The notes below the pieces were generated by a model. It was not told the DNA's origin. It ran no database searches and saw nothing but the letters and a program-made list of their open reading frames with translations. Both the position numbers and the translations under genes were made by a program. A DNA stretch of 34,169 bases. Origin: Deltaproteobacteria bacterium. GTDB taxonomy: Bacteria; Desulfobacterota; Syntrophobacteria; Syntrophobacterales; Syntrophobacteraceae. Below, piece after piece: positions 7,888 through 14,239 of this stretch. Location: contig JAKAJS010000046.1 of NCBI GenBank assembly GCA_021813685.1, positions 1 to 34,169 of the forward strand, read 5' to 3'. Position 1 is the stretch's first letter. Every line of letters starts with the position of its first letter.

Positions 7888-8824
7888 TCTGTGCCCCTGC
7901 GACCGGACCATAAACGACCTCGTACGGGAGCTCGACTCACTCGCCAGGGGGAAACAGGCCGCCGAAAACCTGGTTCGATGCGGTCCGGCGGCCGTTGAAC
8001 CGTTGCGCCGGTTTCTCCTGGAGGGCGTTCCCAAGAAGCTGTTCCAGCCCCGGCTTTGGGCCGTGGAGGCCCTTTTTCGTTTGGGGGCCAAAGACACCCT
8101 GATCGAATACCTGTTCCGGGAAAAAGAGATTGCCGATCCGCAGGACCGGTTCGGAGAAGAGGCGGTGGAAAGCGCGGCCGCCCGGTTTCTTTCCTCGTGG
8201 CGGGAGGAGGGCGTCTACCTCTCGTTGCTGAAGCTTTCGGAAAGGAAAATGCTCGTCGGCCTCATCGAAGCTCTGGCCGTGTTCGGGCGTCCCGAGCCGA
8301 TCCCCTTTTTCGAACGAGCCCTGGAAGACGACTTTTACCGCCCGGCCGCGGAGGAAGCTTTCGTGAAAATGGGCCCAATGGCCCGTGGCGCCCTGGTGCA
8401 GGCGGCCGTTTCGCCCCACCCCGGCCTTGTGATGGAAACCCCCTCGAGCCTGGTGCGCAGGAGATGCGCGGTGAGGCTCCTGGCAAAAGTCGGGCTGCCC
8501 GCCGAGGCTTGGCCGACCCTGCGCGAACTCCTGAACGATCCCGATCCGGAGCTGTTTATCGGCGTATCCGGGCTGGGGGTCGAATGCGGCTCCGAAGAGG
8601 ACCGGTCGAGAATCGCTCGTCGCGTTTTGGGTCTTCTGTCTTCAGTCCCCTGGGAGCTGAGGGAGGATGTCGAAAAGATCCTGGCGCGGCTTGAGGCGGA
8701 GGCCGCTTTCGATCTCGAGGAGGAAATCTCCCGCAGGATGGAGCAGCCCGAAGAGGTTCGCGTTAGGGATTCGGGGCTCAGGTTGTTGCTCAAGGTGCGG
8801 CGGGAGGGATTTGCGCCCCGGTAA
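7874..8824 (+). CDS. HEAT-repeat (PBS-lyase-like) protein
   Basis: A 316-aa soluble protein built of repeated helical pairs, for example AAENLVRCGPAAVEPLRRFL and later units ending in EALFRLGAKDTL or ALAVFGRPEPIPFF. This is typical of HEAT or PBS-lyase scaffolds that mediate protein-protein contacts. It begins MEPNDLCPCD and has no signal peptide. It overlaps the metallophosphoesterase gene by 14 bp and ends the operon. A likely role is as an adaptor or regulator of the preceding enzyme or of the MutS-like pair. No catalytic motif is visible. Confidence 0.8.
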   Translation: MEPNDLCPCDRTINDLVRELDSLARGKQAAENLVRCGPAAVEPLRRFLLEGVPKKLFQPRLWAVEALFRLGAKDTLIEYLFREKEIADPQDRFGEEAVESAAARFLSSWREEGVYLSLLKLSERKMLVGLIEALAVFGRPEPIPFFERALEDDFYRPAAEEAFVKMGPMARGALVQAAVSPHPGLVMETPSSLVRRRCAVRLLAKVGLPAEAWPTLRELLNDPDPELFIGVSGLGVECGSEEDRSRIARRVLGLLSSVPWELREDVEKILARLEAEAAFDLEEEISRRMEQPEEVRVRDSGLRLLLKVRREGFAPR

Positions 8825-8832
8825 ACGGAGAC

Positions 8833-8856
8833 GGGGAGGGCGTTGCAGCCTTCCCC
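8833..8856. terminator. Hairpin between convergent operons
   Basis: GGGGAGGGC and GCCTTCCCC form a 9-bp stem (one G-U pair) around a 6-base loop. It lies between the end of the HEAT-repeat gene and the end of the convergent acetate-channel gene. There is no T-run, so it is a weak or bidirectional terminator at best. Confidence 0.45.
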
Positions 8857-8888
8857 GCCTGAGGTTGAGACAACCGATGTCGTCGATT

Positions 8889-9494
8889 TTACGCCAGGGC
8901 TGCCTTCTTGGCCGGCGCCGCCGGCTGGATTTTGCCCAGCGGCAGAACTTCGCGGCCCCAGGTGAAGGCTATAATTCCCGCGGCTGCATGGTACCAGGCG
9001 AGAATGGCAAAAATGATGGTGAGCCAGCCGCCGAGGACTTTCAAGGAACCTATGCCCGCAGCCTCGGCTATGGTCAGGGCGACAAACGTGAGAAAGATCA
9101 GGGCGAAGATTACGATAAGAACCCAGTCCGTCTTAAGCGATGCAATGAAGAAAATGAAGGTCAAGACGCCGAACATTGCGAGGAAAAGGGCTATGGCCGA
9201 GGAAAGGGCCGCTGCGGGAATCATCTTTGCGAAGAATAATTCAAGCCCTCCAAAGGCAACCCAGAAGGGTCCGTATGAGCCGAACACGGCCGTCGTGAAC
9301 GTATTGCCGGCGGTAAATTCCAGAATCCCGACGATAATCTGCATCAGCCCGCCGAAAATCAACGCCACATCGACAACGATCGGAACACCGCCGCCCGGAA
9401 GCAGTCCGGCGTTGTAGACGCCCAGCATAAAGGAGGTGGTCGCAAAAGCAAGAACTGCCCACGGGCCGGGATTGGCTAACTTATGCTCACTCAT
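8889..9494 (-). CDS. GPR1/FUN34/YaaH (SatP) family acetate/succinate channel
   Basis: A 201-aa integral membrane protein with six hydrophobic helices. Near the N-terminus the family motif appears as NPGPWAVLAF (usual form NPAPLGL), followed by the FMLGVYNAGL helix. SatP proteins are hexameric channels for acetate or succinate in the inner membrane. AAGGAGAACC precedes the ATG at 9494. It stands alone, convergent with the fluoride operon. Acetate transport fits the acetate kinase and phosphotransacetylase genes 4-6 kb away. Confidence 0.9.
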   Translation of the reverse strand: MSEHKLANPGPWAVLAFATTSFMLGVYNAGLLPGGGVPIVVDVALIFGGLMQIIVGILEFTAGNTFTTAVFGSYGPFWVAFGGLELFFAKMIPAAALSSAIALFLAMFGVLTFIFFIASLKTDWVLIVIFALIFLTFVALTIAEAAGIGSLKVLGGWLTIIFAILAWYHAAAGIIAFTWGREVLPLGKIQPAAPAKKAALA

Positions 9495-9833
9495 TCGGTT
9501 CTCCTTATTTTAGGATTTCCTGGATGTGGAAGTAAAACGCGAAAAAATGATTCCTGCTTACATTCCTACGATAAAATTATCCGCGAATCGAAAAAAACTT
9601 GTCACCTCCCTTCTGTGAAGTATCCCGTGCCTGTAGAGCAACGGGGCGAGGATCGACGAGGCGCAGATCGAGGTTGGAGGGTGGGCGAGAAAGAACAGCC
9701 ACGGGCGCGCGGTACCAGAAATATAGTCGCTTCGAATTGAGAGTTTTGGGCAAAAGAGCGTGCTAACTTCTCGTTTTTCAGCAACGACAGTCTGTGCAAG
9801 GAAACTGCCGTCGGCTGTAAAAGCGCAGAAGCC
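9495..9833. other. Intergenic stretch between the acetate channel and the mini-array
   Basis: This stretch contains the 5' leader of the acetate-channel gene, which is AT-rich just upstream of 9494, and the distal flank of the CRISPR-like array. I see no credible gene, no further copy of the 15-bp repeat core, and no strong terminator. Confidence 0.5.
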
Positions 9834-9996
9834 GTCTCAACTACATGGCCGTTGAGCAGGCTACTGTAGTCAACCCGGATTGCAAGGACTGGCCGGTGAA
9901 GAATGTCCCAACTATGAAGCCGTTGAGCAGGCTGATAGGACGCAGTTCGATTTTTTAAATGTCGGGGGTCTCAACTACCAAGCCGTTGAGCAGGCT
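9834..9996 (-). CRISPR. Three-repeat mini-array of the Cas12m locus
   Basis: Three 29-bp repeats lie at 9834-9862, 9905-9933 and 9968-9996, separated by 42 and 34 bp of unrelated sequence. All share GCCGTTGAGCAGGCT on the plus strand and a CTCAAC/GTTGAG inverted repeat (one arm has a mismatch in the middle copy). They differ in the 5 bases between the arms. Read on the minus strand, as the cas12m gene is, each repeat starts AGCCTGCTCAACGG and ends TTGAGAC or TTGGGAC, a typical CRISPR repeat 3' end. AGCC can also pair with GGCT across the CTCAAC/GTTGAG stem in two copies, which would give a pseudoknot. A promoter sits upstream on that strand. The spacing is irregular and the repeats imperfect, so the array may be small and old, or a set of guide units. 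I found no target of the spacers within this window. Confidence 0.82.
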
Positions 9997-10036
9997 GTCA
10001 GGCTTTTTCAGTATGGATCGCCGAAAAAGTGGAGAG

Positions 10037-10064
10037 ATTTTAACACTTTTTACAAATGATTCAA
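10037..10064 (-). promoter_or_regulatory. Predicted promoter of the mini-array
   Basis: On the minus strand TTGAAT (10064-10059) and TAAAAT (10042-10037) are 16 bp apart in the AT-rich leader between the cas12m stop and the first repeat. Transcription would start about 35 nt before the first repeat. This supports minus-strand expression of the array, independent of the cas12m promoter. Confidence 0.5.
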
Positions 10065-10089
10065 GCGAAAAAAGCCAATGGGCAAAGAA

Positions 10090-11805
10090 TTAAGTCCGGT
10101 TGAAGGTCGAGACCCTGTTTGACAAAAGTTCGTTGGCTCCGGCCACATCCGGGTCGTAGGAATTACCGCACTTACTGCAGGAAAGCGGAATCTTTGCAAG
10201 GTCGTTTTCCGCCGTCTTTTCGCAAAAGGGGCATTTTTGCGATCTTTCCGAGCAATCCTTCTCGACGACAAGCTTTCCGGCGGCATCGAAAGCCCGTCTG
10301 ATTTCGCCTTGAAGGATGGAGAGGCCGGCGATATTCTTGAAATTTCGCCTCTCCAAGCCTCCCGCTACCGGCTTGCCTGCGCCGCCGCTCTTGGCGGAGC
10401 GCCTGAGATCGAGCTTTTTAAAGATCACGCTGTCATAGGTCGCGGCCGCCTTTGCCGCGAAAACGCGGTATTGCTCCTGTCGGCGACCCGCCATCTTATC
10501 TCTCAGGTTCGCCTGCCAGATCCAGAGGCGCTTATCCTGCTTACGCCAGTTTTCAAGGAATGGAAAAATCTGCTCGTCTCCCTCGAATCGATTTCCACGC
10601 CATTGAACGATCAACGCAGCCAGTCTCGATTGAGCCTTCCATTGCTCCGGAACGGTTGCGTTCTGCAAGAGCCACTCGGGGCCGGCAATGCCTTTTTCGC
10701 CCGTTTGGAGCAGCCATTGAGCGAGCCTTTCTTTGGCAAGATTGAAATTTTCGTCTCTTTTCCTCTGCAGTTCGCTTATGCGTGAATTCGTAGCCACGAA
10801 GGAGCTGTCCAGGTTGACCTCTCCTGCCCCCTCTTTATTATCGACCCAGCAGGCGACCCGAAGGGAACCTTCCGGCTTTTCCCGGCAGCTGATATTGACC
10901 GCCAGGATCCGGCCGGATGGGAAGGGTTCTTTTTGCGGTTCCTCTTCGATAACGGTGACGTTAAGAAACCAGCGCATCGCGTCGCCGACCTTTTTCGCAT
11001 TTATCGAAACCATCGGTATCTTTGCTCCGGGATGTATCGGCCGGTGCATAATGATGGGAATTTCCAGCCATACGGGGTGCGCTCCTTCCCCCGATGCGAT
11101 GCGCATCCTTGCCACGGTGCGGCAGAGTCTTTTCCTCTCCCCTTTGATGGGGTGGTTCCATGCATCCTCGGGCACCGGATCGATTTGGAACAGGTTGTTT
11201 GCTTTTGAAAATGCCTCCTCCAGCGTCATTGTGCCCTGGATCTGACAGGTCCACCGGCCCGTGCCGTCATAGCGGCGAAAATGAAGCACTCCTCCCGAAT
11301 GGAGGGCGCGAATCCTGGCGGTTTGGTAGCTATCGAGCACGGCATTGTAGTTTCCCCAGTAAAGTCCTCTGCCGGCCGCTTCCCGACGCAGCTTCTTAAC
11401 CTGCTCCCGTCTTTCGTCCTCCAGTTCGCGCACTCGAGGTTTGAGCATGATTGCGATCTCACCCCTGTAGGTCCTGAGTTTTCCGATAAGAAGCTTGAGT
11501 TCTTCCAGAAGGGACGCCGCTTTTTGCTTCGCTCCCGACTCAACCGCCTTGTCCGATTTCGGACGCTTTTTTTTCATTTCATTGCGCAGGGCGGCGAGTT
11601 CCTCCCTCTTCAGGTCCACTTGCTTATTCAAGGAGGCTATTGTTTCGTCGGCGTTGTTTGTCATTTCCCGGTAGCGCAGCGCGAACTCTCGTTCAAGCCC
11701 GACGAGTTGGTTCCAGAAGTTGATTTGTAAACGGAGCTGATTTTCCGCCTCGCCCGTCACACTCATCTTGGATGGTGACCCGTACTGATAGATTCTGACC
11801 GACAT
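10090..11805 (-). CDS. cas12m: Cas12m-like type V-M CRISPR effector with a degenerate RuvC site
   Basis: A 571-aa protein. Residues 40-145 are highly charged helices. Then come GLYWGNYNAVLDSYQTA (147-163) and LHFRRYDGTG (174-183), blocks I recognise from Cas12m (formerly V-U1/C2c4) proteins. The RuvC-like fold follows. Motif I is ILAVNISCR, with Asn304 where nucleases have Asp. Motif II is SVIFKKLDL, with Lys463 where Glu is expected. Motif III is SYDPDVAGAN, with Asp553 kept. A zinc ribbon (CPFC 525-528, CSKC 543-546) lies before motif III. Cas12m binds DNA by crRNA guidance and blocks transcription without cutting, so catalytic loss fits the family. The start at 11805 has GAGAG upstream. 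The frame is open to 11943, but those 46 residues do not look like a Cas12m N-terminus. No adaptation genes are nearby, the mini-array follows downstream, and a fluoride riboswitch precedes it. A TnpB-derived repressor is the alternative, but the array and N-terminal blocks favour Cas12m. Confidence 0.9.
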   Translation of the reverse strand: MSVRIYQYGSPSKMSVTGEAENQLRLQINFWNQLVGLEREFALRYREMTNNADETIASLNKQVDLKREELAALRNEMKKKRPKSDKAVESGAKQKAASLLEELKLLIGKLRTYRGEIAIMLKPRVRELEDERREQVKKLRREAAGRGLYWGNYNAVLDSYQTARIRALHSGGVLHFRRYDGTGRWTCQIQGTMTLEEAFSKANNLFQIDPVPEDAWNHPIKGERKRLCRTVARMRIASGEGAHPVWLEIPIIMHRPIHPGAKIPMVSINAKKVGDAMRWFLNVTVIEEEPQKEPFPSGRILAVNISCREKPEGSLRVACWVDNKEGAGEVNLDSSFVATNSRISELQRKRDENFNLAKERLAQWLLQTGEKGIAGPEWLLQNATVPEQWKAQSRLAALIVQWRGNRFEGDEQIFPFLENWRKQDKRLWIWQANLRDKMAGRRQEQYRVFAAKAAATYDSVIFKKLDLRRSAKSGGAGKPVAGGLERRNFKNIAGLSILQGEIRRAFDAAGKLVVEKDCSERSQKCPFCEKTAENDLAKIPLSCSKCGNSYDPDVAGANELLSNRVSTFNRT

Positions 11806-11941
11806 GATTCTCTCGCAGGCAGGGGTGTATGCGAATCCTCCGGGTCTTCCGTCACAGGGAACCCGATTGCCGTGTATCGAATGTGTCGGGAATAGAAGAA
11901 AAGGGATGACTGGCCTGCCAAAGGATTCGACAGACGCCCGC

Positions 11942-11966
11942 AAAAGAGCGCCACGGATGGCGGCGC
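11942..11966 (-). terminator. Possible expression-platform terminator in the cas12m leader
   Basis: On the minus strand CGCCA-TCCG-TGGCG (or GCGCC/GGCGC with a larger loop) is followed by CTCTTTTG. It lies about 50 nt after the fluoride aptamer and 137 nt before the cas12m start codon. The stem is short, so this is tentative. The leader of 11806-12013 holds no other feature I can name. Confidence 0.4.
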
Positions 11967-12013
11967 AGACGCAACCGACCTCTTCAACCCCGGCTCATAC
12001 ACAACATGAATTG

Positions 12014-12078
12014 AGCAGGAGTCATCGGCCCGCCTGCCGTCGTGGCAAGAAAGGCAATTAAGGTAGACTCCACTACCT
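12014..12078 (-). promoter_or_regulatory. Fluoride riboswitch-class aptamer upstream of cas12m
   Basis: Read on the minus strand it contains AGGTAGTGGAGTCTACCT and later GCCGATGACTCCTGC. The pseudoknot is five perfect pairs (AGGTA/TACCT) with bases different from the other copies here. P1 is a perfect GGAGTC/GACTCC, and P2 is a longer GC hairpin that includes TGCC-ACGAC-GGCA. In Thermotoga petrophila numbering, U7, G8, A40, U41, G42 and U48 are kept. The long-range A6-U38 pair is replaced by G and C, a compensatory change. The aptamer starts about 10 nt after a predicted promoter, as for the other three. The fold is well supported. Fluoride binding by this variant is inferred. Confidence 0.82.
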
Positions 12079-12094
12079 GATAAGAGCGCCGATA

Positions 12095-12123
12095 CATATA
12101 GCAAAGAGAGTACATTATAGCAA
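12095..12123 (-). promoter_or_regulatory. Predicted promoter of cas12m
   Basis: On the minus strand TTGCTA (12123-12118) and TATATG (12100-12095) are spaced by 17 bp, placing the start near 12088. A perfect TATAAT at 12119-12114 with a weak upstream element is an alternative that would start about 20 nt earlier. Either gives a transcript that begins shortly before the aptamer. Confidence 0.5.
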
Positions 12124-12141
12124 CGGCGATTTTTTCCTGGA

Positions 12142-12166
12142 AAAGCGCACTCCTCGGGTGCGCTTT
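12142..12166 (-). terminator. Terminator after fabI
   Basis: AAAGCGCAC and GTGCGCTTT form a perfect 9-bp stem around a 7-base loop, with CTTTTCC at its 3' side on the minus strand. It would end the fabI transcript before the cas12m promoter, separating the two transcription units. Confidence 0.7.
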
Positions 12167-12230
12167 CGGCAGACCTTGTCGGGAAAAGGAAAAGGGCTTG
12201 ATTTTTTCGGCAGGGGCCCGTGAGGTGCGG

Positions 12231-13010
12231 CTAGCTCATAATGTTGAGTCCTGCATCGACATAAAAGGTCGACCCGGTAAGTCTCCGTGCGAAGGGAGTA
12301 GCAAGATAGGCGGTGGCGAAGCCAACGTCTTCGATGTCCACCAGGTCATGGACCGGCGACTGAGTTTCCGCCTCGTTCAGCATCATGTCGAAATCCTTGA
12401 GTCCTCCGGCTGCCCGGGTTTTGATCGGTCCCGGGGAAATGGCATGCACCCGGATGGACTTCGAGCCGAGTTCGTAGGCGAGATAGCGCACGGAAGCTTC
12501 GAGAGCCGCTTTTACAGGACCCATCACGTTATAGTTGGGCACGACCCTGTTTGCCCCGTAATAGCTCATGGCGAAAAGCGCTCCGCCCTCGGTCATGAGG
12601 GGTGCGGCAAGTCTTGCCATGCGGATGAAGGAGTGGCAGGAAATGTCCATTGCCAGCAGGAACCCTTCCTCCGAACAATCGAGCAATCCGCCTTGCAGGT
12701 CCTGCTTCGGGGCAAAAGCAATCGAATGCAATGCGATGTGGAGTTTCCCCCATTGGGCCCTGATGGCTTGAAATACGGCCTCCAGTTGCCCCGGCTTTTG
12801 AACGTCCAGAGGCATCACGAGCGACGCGCCCAGATCTTTGGCAAGGGGATCCACGTATGTTTTGGTTCTTTCATTCAGGTAGGTTACAGCAACGTCGGCG
12901 CCGAGCTTGCGGAACGCCGATGCGCAACCATAGGCTATGGAATGTTCGTTGGCGATGCCCGTCACCAGGGCCTTTTGGCCCTGAAGAACGGGTGTTGTGA
13001 TTCTTTCCAT
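12231..13010 (-). CDS. fabI: Enoyl-[acyl-carrier-protein] reductase (NADH), FabI type
   Basis: A 259-aa short-chain dehydrogenase-family enzyme that performs the last reduction of the fatty-acid elongation cycle. The FabI-specific cofactor motif GIANEHSIAYG occurs at residues 18-28, and the catalytic Tyr-x6-Lys is YNVMGPVK (Tyr160, Lys167). The C-terminus GSTFYVDAGLNIMS is typical. AAAGGAG lies upstream of the ATG. It is the last gene of a minus-strand run after ackA, 28 bp away. FabI next to Pta and AckA recurs in proteobacteria and may link acyl-CoA/acetyl-phosphate metabolism to lipid or polyester synthesis. This copy may be dedicated to that cluster and not the main housekeeping enzyme. 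Confidence 0.95.
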   Translation of the reverse strand: MERITTPVLQGQKALVTGIANEHSIAYGCASAFRKLGADVAVTYLNERTKTYVDPLAKDLGASLVMPLDVQKPGQLEAVFQAIRAQWGKLHIALHSIAFAPKQDLQGGLLDCSEEGFLLAMDISCHSFIRMARLAAPLMTEGGALFAMSYYGANRVVPNYNVMGPVKAALEASVRYLAYELGSKSIRVHAISPGPIKTRAAGGLKDFDMMLNEAETQSPVHDLVDIEDVGFATAYLATPFARRLTGSTFYVDAGLNIMS

Positions 13011-13038
13011 ATTCCCGGCTCCTTTTCGGGTCGACTAT

Positions 13039-14235
13039 TCAGCATGCCGTCCCGTTTTTCTTCATGAGCGCCAGGGTGTGGCGCGCGATCATCAATTCCT
13101 CATTGGTCTGAACGACCCACAGGGATACCGGGCTGTCTCCGCGGCTAATCTTTGGCCCGCCCCTGTTGTTGGCTTCTTCATCGAGCCTCATACCCAGCCA
13201 CCCGGAATCCTTACATACGCGAGAGCGTATCTGAGAAGCGTTTTCACCCACTCCGCCCGTAAAAACGAGGGCGTCAAGGCCGCCCAGGGCCGCGGCAAGA
13301 GAGCCCATCTCCCTTCCGATTCTGTAGACAAACAGATCGACGGCCTCCGCCGCGCGGGCATCACGGCTGGAAAGCAGTTCGCGCATGTCGCTCGATATTC
13401 CGGAAACGCCAAGAAGCCCGGATTTATTGTTGATAAGATCGCTCAGTCCTCTCGCGTCCAAACCGTAGTTATCCATCAGGTAAATGAGAACTCCGGGGTC
13501 CAGCGAGCCGGACCGGGTTCCCATCGGCAGGCCGTCTGCGGCGCTGAAACCTGTGGTGGTGGCGATGCTTTTGCCTCCCTTCAGGGCGCACATACTTGCG
13601 CCGTTTCCCAGGTGGGCGACAATCGTTCGTCCCTGCGCGGCTGCGGTGTCGAGCGTCGGCAAAACGGAAGCTATGTATTCATAGGAAATCCCGTGGAAGC
13701 CGTATCGTCGAATACCGGCACCGGTGTATGACCGGGGCAGGGCAAAGGCTTGCGCAAGGGGAGGCGCTGTTTGATGGAAAGAGGTATCGAAGTAGGCGAC
13801 CTGGAGCAGGTCCGGACGGTAGGCCGCGGCGGCCCGGATGGCCGAAAGATTGTAGGGCTGATGAAGAGGCGCAAGGGGCGCCAGTTTTTCGAGCTTCTCG
13901 ATAACCTCTCCGTCGATCTTGACGGCTTTGGTGAACTCGCCTCCGCCATGCACCACCCTGTGGCCGACCGCAGCGGCGCGGTGTCCCCGCATCGGCCCGC
14001 TCGTCCCCCACTCGAACAGAAACTCGATAGCCTCCCGGTGGCCCATCTTATGGCCTTTCGGCCAGGATATCGAATCGAGCACAGCCCCTTCCCGGAAGGC
14101 CTGGAAGCGGGGCTCGACGAAAAGTCCGCTGATTTGTCCCTTGAAGAGGGGTTGGAGCACGTCGCCTTCCGGGAGGAACACCGAAAACTTCAGACTCGAT
14201 GAGCCCGCATTCAAAACGACAAGAGCGTCATCCAT
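13039..14235 (-). CDS. ackA: Acetate kinase
   Basis: A 398-aa cytoplasmic ASKHA-fold kinase that interconverts acetyl phosphate plus ADP with acetate plus ATP. The signatures are VLNAGSSSLKF near the N-terminus, HRVVHGG, RRYGFHGISYEY, IVAHLGNGAS, GTRSGSLDPG and FTGGVGEN, in the right order and at normal family length. It starts 4 bp after the phosphotransacetylase stop, so the two are translationally linked and form a substrate-level phosphorylation or acetate-activation module. The SatP-like acetate channel at 8889-9494 would supply or release acetate. Confidence 0.97.
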   Translation of the reverse strand: MDDALVVLNAGSSSLKFSVFLPEGDVLQPLFKGQISGLFVEPRFQAFREGAVLDSISWPKGHKMGHREAIEFLFEWGTSGPMRGHRAAAVGHRVVHGGGEFTKAVKIDGEVIEKLEKLAPLAPLHQPYNLSAIRAAAAYRPDLLQVAYFDTSFHQTAPPLAQAFALPRSYTGAGIRRYGFHGISYEYIASVLPTLDTAAAQGRTIVAHLGNGASMCALKGGKSIATTTGFSAADGLPMGTRSGSLDPGVLIYLMDNYGLDARGLSDLINNKSGLLGVSGISSDMRELLSSRDARAAEAVDLFVYRIGREMGSLAAALGGLDALVFTGGVGENASQIRSRVCKDSGWLGMRLDEEANNRGGPKISRGDSPVSLWVVQTNEELMIARHTLALMKKNGTAC

Positions 14236-14239
14236 CGTA

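Noticed and set aside
10090..11805. TnpB transposon nuclease or TnpB-derived repressor
   Set aside because: The N-terminal blocks match Cas12m, a repeat array is adjacent, and no transposon ends or tnpA are seen.
11806..11943. 46-residue N-terminal extension of the Cas12m frame
   Set aside because: It has no similarity to Cas12m N-termini and lies in the leader after the aptamer. The ATG at 11805 has a ribosome binding site.
12011..12019. TTGAGCAGG as an extra CRISPR repeat upstream of cas12m
   Set aside because: The match is only nine bases and lies at the edge of the fluoride aptamer, where CTCCTGC explains most of it.
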